Part shown: positions 1 to 6,588 of the stretch, in pieces
How positions within the stretch are numbered: position 1 is the stretch's first letter
Layout of the letters: each line of letters starts with the position of its first letter
Origin: DASRQK01 sp040392005
GTDB lineage: Bacteria > Bacteroidota > Bacteroidia > Sphingobacteriales > Sphingobacteriaceae
Direction: 5' to 3'
DNA length: 23,163 bases
Assembly: GCA_040392005.1 (NCBI GenBank)
Contig: JBEBWT010000029.1
Location: 1 to 23,163 of the forward strand
Made by a program: the position numbers and the translations under genes
Notes under the pieces: generated by a model
The model's database searches: none
What the model saw: only the letters and a program-made list of their open reading frames with translations
What the model was told of the DNA's origin: nothing

Positions 1-150
1 CGAGCAAAGCGAATAGCTTCATTTTGGGTGAAGCCTCCCCCTCAGGGATGGCTGCTGGTATGTGTTTGGGGATTGTGGGCCGCAGCCAATCCCGCAGGGA
101 TCGAGCGAAGCGAAGGCAATCCCGCAGGGGGAAGCGGCCGGGAGTGCGGG
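1..150. repeat. Decayed intergenic repeat (AATCCCGCAGGG / GAGCGAAGCGAAGG units)
   Basis: The 11-mer ATCCCGCAGGG occurs twice, flanking GAGCGAAGCGAAGG. A related GAGCAAAGCGAA stands at the very left edge and a degenerate CCCTCAGGGAT near 50. The short open frames here would encode Arg/Gly/Pro-rich nonsense peptides (for example a SEGNPAG-type string), a familiar result of translating such intergenic repeats. I see no gene. The repeat probably continues beyond the left edge. Confidence 0.5.
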
Positions 151-193
151 ACCAGCACTTTCCATGTAATAATTGCTTTGTGCCGTATAAGGC

Positions 194-451
194 CTACACC
201 GCTTCCAATTCCCTGCGGGCGTTGGCCAGATCGTAATCCGTTTGCAGGCCGATCCAGTATTCGGCACTGATGCCCAATTCCTTTTCCAGCTTCACGGCAG
301 TGGTAGCGGTAATATTCCGTTTTCCGCTGAACAACTCACTTAAATGGCTGGGCAAAATGTTCAATGCCCCCGCCAACGCTGATTTCTTTAAGTTCCTTGC
401 TTCGACCTCATCCAATAAGGCCTCGCCGGGATGGAGAACAAAATCAGTCAC
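194..451 (-). CDS. higA: HigA-like antitoxin / XRE-family regulator, orphan
   Basis: This 85-residue protein is an addiction-module antidote of the HigA type. It opens with the HPGEALLDEVE segment, followed by a Cro/C1-type helix-turn-helix (about residues 22-60: SALAGALNILPSHLSELFSGKRNIT) and the family's C-terminal EYWIGLQTDYDLANARR helix. The start is GTG; a GGAG lies 8 nt before it, which decides this start. HigA proteins bind HigB toxin and repress their own operon. A HigB gene would normally sit immediately upstream (above 452), but no HigB reading frame is present there; at most a few codons before an in-frame stop could be a remnant. It may therefore be an orphan antitoxin or a plain regulator. 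The family is clear; the biological role is uncertain. Confidence 0.75.
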   Translation of the reverse strand: MTDFVLHPGEALLDEVEARNLKKSALAGALNILPSHLSELFSGKRNITATTAVKLEKELGISAEYWIGLQTDYDLANARRELEAV

Positions 452-598
452 TAATTCTTCTCCGTTTTTACCCTACACATTGTTTATCACGATATACGTC
501 TCCTGTATGATCGATTAAACTTTCCGTTGAATGTTTAACAATCTGTTATTATTATCTAATCAGGAATAATGGAAGGTTGATTCTGTTCATAATTAAGG

Positions 599-619
599 TT
601 AATTGAGTTAATCAATTAA
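599..619. promoter_or_regulatory. Perfect inverted repeat, possible operator
   Basis: TTAATTGA, a 5-base spacer (GTTAA) and TCAATTAA form a perfect 8-bp inverted repeat. It lies just downstream of a minus-strand -7 match (637-630) and upstream of the plus-strand promoter of the metal cassette. A dimeric HTH protein such as the adjacent HigA-like regulator could bind here, but the region is AT-rich and chance is possible. Confidence 0.3.
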
Positions 620-629
620 TTTCTTATAA

Positions 630-637
630 CAAAGGTA
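630..637 (-). promoter_or_regulatory. Candidate Bacteroidota -7 element for the higA-like gene
   Basis: On the minus strand the octamer reads TACCTTTG, an exact match to the Bacteroidota sigma-ABfr -7 consensus TAnnTTTG. No clean -33 TTTG is visible at the usual distance. If used, the leader before the GTG at 451 would be about 170 nt and would begin next to the inverted repeat at 599-619. Confidence 0.3.
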
Positions 638-687
638 GAGATAAAAACTAAAGAAGTCTTATCTGTATTTTATATCAATCCATTCTG

Positions 688-695
688 TATCTTTG
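688..695 (+). promoter_or_regulatory. Candidate Bacteroidota -7 element for the metal cassette
   Basis: TATCTTTG matches TAnnTTTG exactly. Transcription would start near 700-702, which supports translation from the ATG at 723 rather than from the in-frame TTG at 693. The -33 region is weak. There is no obvious Shine-Dalgarno site before 723, as is common in this phylum. Confidence 0.45.
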
Positions 696-722
696 TCTTA
701 CATTCAAGAATCAATTATAATT

Positions 723-1067
723 ATGAAACAGTTTAGCATAATCTTGTTAATGACGCTATTCAGCGTTACGCTATCCGCAAATGATAAAACGGAGACGATC
801 ATTATCAAAACCACCATCCACTGTGACCATTGCCTTCGGTGTGAAAGCTGTGGGCTTAATATCAATCGGGGCACCCGTAAAGCAAAGGGTATAAAAAAAG
901 TAAAGATCGATCCCGCAGCGAATACGATTACCGTGACCTATCGAACAGACCGGACGGATCCGGATACCATCCGAAAAGCCATTGCAGCGGCCGGTTACGA
1001 TGCCGATGATATCAAAGCAGCACCAGCTGCTTATGAGAAGTTGGATGGATGCTGCAAGGCACCATAA
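723..1067 (+). CDS. Exported HMA-like Cys-rich metal-binding protein
   Basis: The 114-residue protein starts with a Sec-type signal peptide (MKQFSIILLMTLFSVTLSA, residues 1-19). A small heavy-metal-associated (ferredoxin-like) fold follows, with the typical G-I-K-K-V-K-I-D and NTITVTYR strand patterns. The metal site is unusual: C34, C37, C40 and C43 give three overlapping CxxC motifs instead of the single MxCxxC, and C110-C111 lie near the C-terminus. An in-frame TTG start at 693 would extend it by 10 residues but overlaps the -7 element. The gene is 10 bp upstream of a P1B-ATPase that has no HMA domain of its own, so the two probably form one operon. I infer a periplasmic or lipid-facing metal chaperone or buffer; the metal is not determined. 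The alternative is a divergent MerP/CopZ-like protein. Confidence 0.75.
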   Translation: MKQFSIILLMTLFSVTLSANDKTETIIIKTTIHCDHCLRCESCGLNINRGTRKAKGIKKVKIDPAANTITVTYRTDRTDPDTIRKAIAAAGYDADDIKAAPAAYEKLDGCCKAP

Positions 1068-1077
1068 AGAAAGTAAA

Positions 1078-2931
1078 ATGAAGCAATTCATACCTTCGAT
1101 CATCAGTGCCTTATTGCTGGTGATGGCCATCTCCATGGACCATTGGCTGGCACAACCCTGGTTTTCCGGATGTATCAGGCTGGCTTGGTACATCCTTGCC
1201 TATGCCCCGGTGGGGTTCCCTGTACTGAAACAAGCCATCACCAGCATCCGCAAAGGCGATGTGTTCTCTGAGTTTTTACTGATGGGCATTGCCACGGTGG
1301 GAGCCTTTGCTATTGGTGAATACCCGGAAGGGGGCGCTGTCATGCTGTTCTACTCGGTCGGGGAAGTGTTCCAATCTATGGCCGTAAAAAGAGCAAAAGG
1401 CAGTATCAAATCCTTGCTGGACCAACGGCCCGATGAGGTGACCGTGCTGACAGACGGCCGGCCCGTAGTGGTAAGAGCCGAAACGGCAAATATCGGTGAT
1501 ACTATCCAATTGAGAGCAGGGGAAAAACTGGGGCTTGATGGCGTTTTGACCAGCCAGACCGCATCCTTCAATACTTCAGCCCTGACAGGGGAAAGTAAAC
1601 CGGACACCAAAAAGAAGGGAGACTCTGTTTTTGCCGGTATGATCAACCTGAATACAGTGAGCCAGGTAAAAGTTACCACGGCTTATGCCGACAGCAAGCT
1701 GAGTAAAATTTTGGAGTTGGTCCAACATGCGACTGCCCGGAAAGCACCGACTGAGCTATTTATCCGGAAGTTTGCAAAAATCTATACACCCATTGTCGTC
1801 GTGCTGGCGGTGTTGATCCTGATCGTGCCTTATTTCTTTACGGCTCATTATGTGTTCAACGAATGGTTGTACCGGGCGTTGATCTTTCTGGTCATCTCCT
1901 GCCCCTGCGCACTGGTGATCAGCATTCCATTGGGTTATTTTGGCGGTATCGGCGCCGCTTCCAGAAATGGGATCCTGATAAAGGGCAGTAATTTTTTGGA
2001 TGTCCTGGCCCATATCCGGCATGTTGTCATGGACAAGACCGGTACCCTGACCGAGGGTGTGTTTGAAGTCCGGGAGGTGGTCATCGACCCGGGATTTGAT
2101 CAAGACACAATCTTACAGATGGTCAATGCATTGGAAAGTCAAAGCACACACCCTGTGGCCACCGCGATCCATGACTATGTGGGAACGGTGGATCCTTCCA
2201 TCAAATTGGAAGGCACCGAAGAAATTGCCGGCCTCGGTTTGGCGGCTGCCATTGATGGCAAACAACTCTTGGTGGGTAATTTTAAATTATTGGATAAATT
2301 CAACATCCCCTATGATATTGATCCATCAAGCATTGTTTACACAGTAATATCCATCGCCTACGATGGAAAGTTTGCAGGCTACCTCACCATTGCCGACCGT
2401 ATAAAGGCAGATGCAAAGCAGACCATCGAAAAATTACACCAGATGAATGTAAAAACCACGATGCTGAGTGGGGATAAAAGTACAGTAGTACGCTATGTTG
2501 CTGAACAATTGAGGATAGAAAATGCTTTCGGTGATTTATTACCTGAGGATAAAGTCAGCAAAGTGAAAGAGATAAAAAGCAAAAATGAAAACGTCGCATT
2601 TGTCGGTGACGGGGTCAATGATGCTCCGGTGATCGCATTAAGCGATGTCGGGATCGCAATGGGCGGATTGGGAAGCGATGCCGCGATCGAGACCGCAGAT
2701 GTAGTGATCCAGGATGACCGCCCGGACAAAATTGCGATGGCAATACTGATCGGGAAACAAACCAGGAAAATTGTCTGGCAAAACATTTCCCTCGCTTTCG
2801 GCGTAAAAGTCCTTGTGCTGATCCTGGGGGCAGGAGGACTGGCCAGCATGTGGGAAGCGGTATTTGCAGATGTCGGGGTCGCACTCCTGGCCATTTTGAA
2901 TGCGATGAGGATTCAACGCATGAAGTTTTAA
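1078..2931 (+). CDS. Heavy-metal-translocating P1B-type ATPase (Zn/Cd/Pb class)
   Basis: The 617-residue inner-membrane pump is expected to export soft divalent metals. Visible motifs are the actuator loop TGES, the membrane metal site C275-P276-C277, the phosphorylated D319 in DKTGTLTEG, the STHP nucleotide-binding motif, SGDK, and GDGVNDAP at 510-517. The last helices carry the FGVK lysine and D598 (in FADVG), the Lys/Asp pair known from ZntA/CadA-type Zn/Cd/Pb pumps, rather than the Asn/Tyr/Met/Ser pattern of Cu pumps. Relative to ZntA the whole cytosolic N-terminal HMA domain is missing; the protein begins almost directly with the first helix. I chose the ATG at 1078 because an earlier in-frame TTG at 982 would lie inside the upstream HMA gene. 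It is probably co-transcribed with that gene. Confidence 0.92.
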   Translation: MKQFIPSIISALLLVMAISMDHWLAQPWFSGCIRLAWYILAYAPVGFPVLKQAITSIRKGDVFSEFLLMGIATVGAFAIGEYPEGGAVMLFYSVGEVFQSMAVKRAKGSIKSLLDQRPDEVTVLTDGRPVVVRAETANIGDTIQLRAGEKLGLDGVLTSQTASFNTSALTGESKPDTKKKGDSVFAGMINLNTVSQVKVTTAYADSKLSKILELVQHATARKAPTELFIRKFAKIYTPIVVVLAVLILIVPYFFTAHYVFNEWLYRALIFLVISCPCALVISIPLGYFGGIGAASRNGILIKGSNFLDVLAHIRHVVMDKTGTLTEGVFEVREVVIDPGFDQDTILQMVNALESQSTHPVATAIHDYVGTVDPSIKLEGTEEIAGLGLAAAIDGKQLLVGNFKLLDKFNIPYDIDPSSIVYTVISIAYDGKFAGYLTIADRIKADAKQTIEKLHQMNVKTTMLSGDKSTVVRYVAEQLRIENAFGDLLPEDKVSKVKEIKSKNENVAFVGDGVNDAPVIALSDVGIAMGGLGSDAAIETADVVIQDDRPDKIAMAILIGKQTRKIVWQNISLAFGVKVLVLILGAGGLASMWEAVFADVGVALLAILNAMRIQRMKF

Positions 2932-2984
2932 AGTTTCATCATTGCTATATCCCCTATCCTATTTTAGTTATTAATTTTTAATGC

Positions 2985-2992
2985 TAAATTTG
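2985..2992 (+). promoter_or_regulatory. Candidate Bacteroidota -7 element for arr
   Basis: TAAATTTG is an exact TAnnTTTG match. It sits inside the reading frame that would begin at 2981, which argues that translation starts at the ATG at 3011, where GGAG (2997-3000) lies 10 nt upstream. The -33 element is not clear. Confidence 0.4.
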
Positions 2993-3010
2993 GACTGGAG
3001 ACCATTGATA

Positions 3011-3460
3011 ATGGAACAAAACAACGAAATGGGGCGTACATCACACGGACAAGGAGCCACACCTTTCGCACAGACCTATTTTCACGGAACAAAAGCTGAC
3101 TTACAGGTGGGCGATCTCATTGAGGCGGGTTTCAGCTCCAATTTCGGAGAAAATAAAAATGCAAAATATATCTTCCTGACCGCAACGCTGGATGCTGCCA
3201 TCTGGGGTGCAGAACTCGCCACCGGTACCGGACGGGAAAGGATTTACCTGATTGAACCGACCGGAGAAATAGAGGATGACCCGGACTTGACTGACAAAAA
3301 ATTTCCCGGAAACCCAAGTAAGTCTTATCGCTCAGCGCAACCGTTTAGAGTTGTAGGAGAGGTCACGGTTTGGCAGGGCCACCCCACAGAGCAGGTAAAG
3401 GCAATGAAAGATCACCTTGAGAAACTAAAACAGCAAGGGATCAATTCGCTAAACGAATGA
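3011..3460 (+). CDS. arr: NAD+-rifampin ADP-ribosyltransferase (Arr)
   Basis: This 149-residue protein matches the Arr family over its length: YFHGTKADLQVGDLI, the FLTATLDAAIWGAELA helix, IYLIEPTGEIEDDP and the signature DKKFPGNPSKSYRS. Arr transfers ADP-ribose from NAD+ to a rifamycin hydroxyl and inactivates the drug in the cytoplasm. Residues H25, Y53 and the E88-D89-D90 stretch correspond to the region of the family's His-Tyr-Asp active site. Length fits the usual 140-150 residues. The start at 3011 is preferred over 2981 because of a GGAG site and a promoter element inside the longer version. Its stop overlaps the ATG of the Rieske gene (ATGA), indicating translational coupling. Bacteroidota carry chromosomal arr genes, so this need not be recently acquired. 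Confidence 0.9.
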   Translation: MEQNNEMGRTSHGQGATPFAQTYFHGTKADLQVGDLIEAGFSSNFGENKNAKYIFLTATLDAAIWGAELATGTGRERIYLIEPTGEIEDDPDLTDKKFPGNPSKSYRSAQPFRVVGEVTVWQGHPTEQVKAMKDHLEKLKQQGINSLNE

Positions 3461-3792
3461 AATGGATAGCAATACCGGATGCAGCAGTAAAGGGGTCAGA
3501 CGGGATCAGCAAGATAAAGATTTCCGGAAAACAGGTCTGTCTGATCCGCAATGAGGGTCAATTATATGCCACCTCGGCCCGCTGTCCACATGCCGGTGCG
3601 GACTTGTCGGGGGGATGGTGTGAAGATGGGCGTCTGATCTGTCCCCACCACCGCCATGCCTTCAATCTGCAAAGTGGCCGGGGCGATACGGGCCAGGGCG
3701 ATTACATTACGGTCTATCCCCTCAAAAAACAGGAAACGGGTTGGTTCATCGGAATAAAGGAGCATTGGCTCAAAAAATGGTTCGGTAAATAG
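3457..3792 (+). CDS. Rieske-type [2Fe-2S] ferredoxin
   Basis: The 111-residue protein is a stand-alone Rieske domain of the NirD/BphF type. The cluster ligands are complete: C43-P-H45 and C62-P-H-H65, with 16 residues between the two halves. There is no signal peptide or membrane anchor, so it is cytosolic, and it lacks an attached oxygenase domain. Such proteins carry electrons to ring-hydroxylating oxygenases or sit beside nitrite reductase, but no oxygenase or reductase partner is visible nearby. Its start codon overlaps the stop of arr by the ATGA arrangement, so the two are translated together. The C-terminal helix (EHWLKKWFGK) is basic and aromatic. Function beyond electron transfer is unknown. 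Confidence 0.85.
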   Translation: MKWIAIPDAAVKGSDGISKIKISGKQVCLIRNEGQLYATSARCPHAGADLSGGWCEDGRLICPHHRHAFNLQSGRGDTGQGDYITVYPLKKQETGWFIGIKEHWLKKWFGK

Positions 3793-3807
3793 TACAATCG
3801 TTTAAGT

Positions 3808-4134
3808 TTAACAAATAGTATCGCTCGGCAGTGGGTCGAGGGATATATTGCGCCCGATGTGGATCTGTTCCAGGAACGTTTCGTCATGGGATACCACCAA
3901 CAGGGACCCCTGGTACCCGTTGATGGCATCGGTCAGTATTTCTACGTTTTGGATGTCCAGATTGTTGGTCGGCTCGTCCAGGATCAGGATGTCGGGTGCC
4001 TGATTGCCAATAGTCAGGCAGCAAAGCATCAACCGCATCTTTTCTCCTCCGCTCAATGTGCAACAGGGCTTATCCCAATCTTCTTTTGTAAACAGAAACC
4101 GGTTCAGGCGGATTTTCACTTCATGCTTACAAAA
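3808..4134 (-). pseudogene. 3' remnant of an ABC-F family ATPase gene
   Basis: About 105 codons retain the end of the second nucleotide-binding domain: the ABC signature LSGGEKMRLML, Walker B ILILDEPTNNLD and the switch histidine in VVSHDETFLEQ. Everything before this is absent: the first ATPase domain, the interdomain linker and the Walker A of the second domain. Full ABC-F proteins are about 500-650 residues. Codons preceding the GTG at 4119 (K-H-E-V) still look family-like back to an in-frame stop at 4137-4135, which places the break near 4130. Neither a working start nor an upstream half is present, so this is a truncated pseudogene. ABC-F proteins act on ribosomes and many give antibiotic resistance; whether this one did cannot be told. 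Confidence 0.85.
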
Positions 4135-4148
4135 TCACTATTCTTAAT

Positions 4149-4166
4149 AAACGAAATAAACGAAAT
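4149..4166. repeat. Tandem 9-bp repeat AAACGAAAT x2 at the ABC-F truncation edge
   Basis: Two perfect adjacent copies of AAACGAAAT lie about 15 bp beyond the point where ABC-F homology stops. This may be a scar of the deletion, or simply AT-rich chance sequence. Confidence 0.5.
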
Positions 4167-4172
4167 GACCCG

Positions 4173-4192
4173 CCCGGCATCAGGGGGCCGGG
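4173..4192 (-). terminator. GC-rich hairpin, possible terminator for the leftward LOG transcript
   Basis: CCCGGC and GCCGGG form a perfect 6-bp stem with an 8-base loop. Read leftward, the hairpin is followed by a T-rich stretch (TCATTTCGTTTATTTCG), so it could end transcripts coming from the LOG gene. The T-tract is interrupted, so confidence is low. A weaker hairpin (GGTCT 4213-4217 / AGACC 4232-4236) lies nearby. Confidence 0.35.
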
Positions 4193-4292
4193 AGGGGGCA
4201 TCCCGTTTTATTGGTCTGCAAACACATAAAAAGACCTATTAATAATAAGACGCAGAATGTCCGGAAAAGTTGCATAGTTCCGCAAATTCTTT

Positions 4293-4874
4293 TTATCTAT
4301 CAATCCATTTCCCTTCGGCGGGAAGGGCTTCATAATGCTGCATCTTGTCCAGCAGATCTTCCATGTCATCACTCACCATCAGCATTTCCTGGTTACTGGC
4401 TTTTAAAAAGCCCTGATCGACCATTTTTTGAAGCAAGGCCAACAGTTCATTGTAGAAACCGTTGATGTTCAGCAGGGCGATGGGCTTTTTGTGCAATCCC
4501 AATTGGGCCCACGTAAGCATTTCGAATAGTTCCTCCAGGGTCCCGAAACCGCCCGGTAGCGCAATGACTCCGTCCGATAGTTCGTCCATGATTGCTTTGC
4601 GTTGATGCATGGTGTCCACCAGGATGAGTTGGGTCAGGTTGTCGTGGGCGACTTCTCTGGATTTCAGATGGTGTGGCAATACCCCGATGGCATCACCACC
4701 GTTTTCAAGGACTCCGCTGGCGACCGCTCCCATCAATCCGATTTTTGCTCCGCCATAGACCAGGCCGATATGCCTGGATGCCAGTATTTTGCCCAATATA
4801 TAGGCTTGTTCCTGGTATTGTTGGTCTTTGCCGGCACTGGAGCCGCAGAATACGGTTATTCGCTTTAATTTCAT
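4293..4874 (-). CDS. LOG family protein (nucleoside 5'-monophosphate phosphoribohydrolase)
   Basis: The 193-residue cytosolic protein has the Rossmann-like LOG fold. Diagnostic segments are VFCGSSAG (residues 8-15), VYGGAKIGLMG (39-49), the MHQRK segment (R92, K93) and the signature P107-G-G-F-G-T-L-E-E115. Family members cleave the N-glycosidic bond of AMP and related nucleotides; plant and bacterial relatives release cytokinin bases from their ribotides. They are often misannotated as lysine decarboxylases. Length is typical. The gene starts 10 nt after the stop of the outer-membrane-type gene, so they are likely co-transcribed. What substrate it uses in this bacterium cannot be said from sequence. 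Confidence 0.88.
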   Translation of the reverse strand: MKLKRITVFCGSSAGKDQQYQEQAYILGKILASRHIGLVYGGAKIGLMGAVASGVLENGGDAIGVLPHHLKSREVAHDNLTQLILVDTMHQRKAIMDELSDGVIALPGGFGTLEELFEMLTWAQLGLHKKPIALLNINGFYNELLALLQKMVDQGFLKASNQEMLMVSDDMEDLLDKMQHYEALPAEGKWIDR

Positions 4875-4884
4875 ATCTGAATGA

Positions 4885-6498
4885 TTATCGTTGCGCTACC
4901 TGTGAAAAGCGGTACGCGATCCCTGCATCCACAAAATAAGGATTGAAATTACCCCGGAAACCCTGCATCTGTCCGGCATTCACGGTGATCCCCCAATTTT
5001 CGCTGAGGGCACGGCGCAATCCGGCACTGTACTGGAATACCAGTCCGCTGCCGAGATCTATCCCCCCTCCCCCCGCTGCCCCAACAAGGGCCTGAGCGCC
5101 TAAGGCCCATCCAGGCACAAATTCATAACGGTATCCAAGACCCAGCAAGCCCTCGGCATAAGCTCCGTAGGAACCCTGGTAGGCCCAATAGGTCGCTCCC
5201 AATGCTTCAAAATTCTTGTGGATTTTTTTTGAGAACTGAAAACCTAAGAGATTGAAAGACCGGTCATAGGGGTGTCCGCTTTTATCCAGCAGATCTGGCG
5301 GAAAATAAGTCCGGTTGATAATTTCAAAACCAAACTGTTGCAGGTGATCGGTCGTTCCCAGTTGATAGGTGCTTTCCGGTCCATCTCCCGCTGAAACAAA
5401 ACGGAAGCTTTTGGAGAGACCCAATTCCAAAAATGTGCCCTGGAACCTGCCTCCTGGTGAGAGGGTTTGCCCAAGGGATATTTTGAGATCATACGCATTC
5501 CCCAAATGGGCCCGAAGTCCAACAGCGGCCTGTACGATGGCTCCCCCACCCGTAGCTACACCGCCGCCGCCGCTGGGTCCCGCCAGCAACTGAGCATCCA
5601 CTTTGAGTTTTTCGGTGCCCAGGCCCTGTTCAAAACCCAGGCCGACCAGATAGCTCATATAGCCGTCAATCCCACCGGCCACTGCTCCATGCAGCTTCAG
5701 GGCAGCGTACCATTTTTCGTGGAAAAACTTATCCAGTTCCACACCCATTAAGTAAATTTCGCCTCCGCCCGCAGCAGGCTGACCATTGTCAAGGGTGGGA
5801 GTGCCCGCAAACTTCAGGTAATTCAAGCCCAGAAGATTGACCCGGAAGCTGGATTTTCTCACAGGAGAATCTGCTCCGGTTCCTCCGCTCCCACGAGAAT
5901 CCACTCCGACTCCGGCCAGATTGTTCTCCCTGCCATGCCGCACCGTCCGGAACACCGAAGAAAAAGAAAGCCCTACATTGAAATTGTGGTTCCCCATTTC
6001 ACCGGTAGGAAAATCCAGCCGGGAATATCCTCCGAAAACCGAAACATTCCTGAACTGATAGGACAGGTTCAGGTGCCCGCGGGTGATAAGTCCGCCACCA
6101 TCCGGTGCCCCGCCACCACCTCCTCCTCCAACAAAAATACCGGCATCCAGTGCCAGGGGGGAATGAAACAAGGGCTGTAAATAGCCTGCACCCGCTCCGA
6201 AAGTAATCAGCCCCGGCCGCTCTCCCACAATGGCCGAATAGGAATTAAGAGTCAGGTACATGCCTGGCAACTTGTCCACGAGAAAAAAATCAGCCCCTAT
6301 TCCCAGCATTCCGAGATGGGGTTCACCGGTCATTTTCAATGTTTCATAACTCAATCTGAAACGGAGAGGTTGCTGTGTGAAGGAAACAGTAGTCGCGGAA
6401 GTATCGGGTAAAGGCAGATCCAGAACAGGAACATCTTCTGCCAGAACACTCAGGCCTGTCAAAATCAATCCCAGTGAAAAGACTAAAAAATTCTTCAT
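4885..6498 (-). CDS. Outer-membrane beta-barrel-like protein with three tandem modules
   Basis: I do not recognise a named family. The 537-residue protein begins with a signal peptide (MKNFLVFSLGLILTGLSVLA); I chose the ATG at 6498 because the longer frame to 6582 runs into the upstream gene's spacer and would bury the signal. The mature part consists of alternating hydrophobic/polar strands and splits into three units of about 140-150 residues (near 44-185, 217-368 and 387-537). Each unit has a glycine-rich loop (124-136, 307-319, 473-484) and ends in a strand of the type LxFSSVF, LSKSFRF or IAYRFSQ. The units may come from internal duplication of a small barrel. The linker at 186-215 is Arg/Gly/Ser-rich. 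The gene precedes LOG by 10 nt and follows the EamA gene by 90 nt. Function is unknown; surface or transport roles are possible. Confidence 0.65.
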   Translation of the reverse strand: MKNFLVFSLGLILTGLSVLAEDVPVLDLPLPDTSATTVSFTQQPLRFRLSYETLKMTGEPHLGMLGIGADFFLVDKLPGMYLTLNSYSAIVGERPGLITFGAGAGYLQPLFHSPLALDAGIFVGGGGGGGAPDGGGLITRGHLNLSYQFRNVSVFGGYSRLDFPTGEMGNHNFNVGLSFSSVFRTVRHGRENNLAGVGVDSRGSGGTGADSPVRKSSFRVNLLGLNYLKFAGTPTLDNGQPAAGGGEIYLMGVELDKFFHEKWYAALKLHGAVAGGIDGYMSYLVGLGFEQGLGTEKLKVDAQLLAGPSGGGGVATGGGAIVQAAVGLRAHLGNAYDLKISLGQTLSPGGRFQGTFLELGLSKSFRFVSAGDGPESTYQLGTTDHLQQFGFEIINRTYFPPDLLDKSGHPYDRSFNLLGFQFSKKIHKNFEALGATYWAYQGSYGAYAEGLLGLGYRYEFVPGWALGAQALVGAAGGGGIDLGSGLVFQYSAGLRRALSENWGITVNAGQMQGFRGNFNPYFVDAGIAYRFSQVAQR

Positions 6499-6588
6499 TA
6501 CTGTTTCCAAAATAGAATAATTAAGCGGCAAGTTAAAGAAAAATCCAGAAAAACCGACCAGCCATTGGAAGATTCCGATCACAGGATT

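Noticed and set aside
452..690. HigB toxin gene upstream of the HigA-like gene
   Set aside because: Reading all leftward frames gives many stops. Only a few codons before 475 vaguely resemble a HigB C-terminus, too short to support even a pseudogene call.
982..1077. Extended N-terminus of the P-type ATPase from a TTG at 982
   Set aside because: It would lie entirely within the HMA gene in another frame and has no P-type ATPase or HMA similarity.
2981..3010. Earlier ATG start for arr at 2981
   Set aside because: This extension contains an exact promoter -7 element and falls outside the family's length. The ATG at 3011 has a GGAG at good distance.
3859..4242. Plus-strand 127-residue open frame opposite the ABC-F remnant
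   Set aside because: It is the antisense shadow of the LSGGEK/DEPTNNLD sequence; it has no domain or start signal of its own.
4293..4874. Lysine decarboxylase annotation
   Set aside because: The PGGxGTxEE motif defines LOG phosphoribohydrolases; the decarboxylase name is a historical misannotation.
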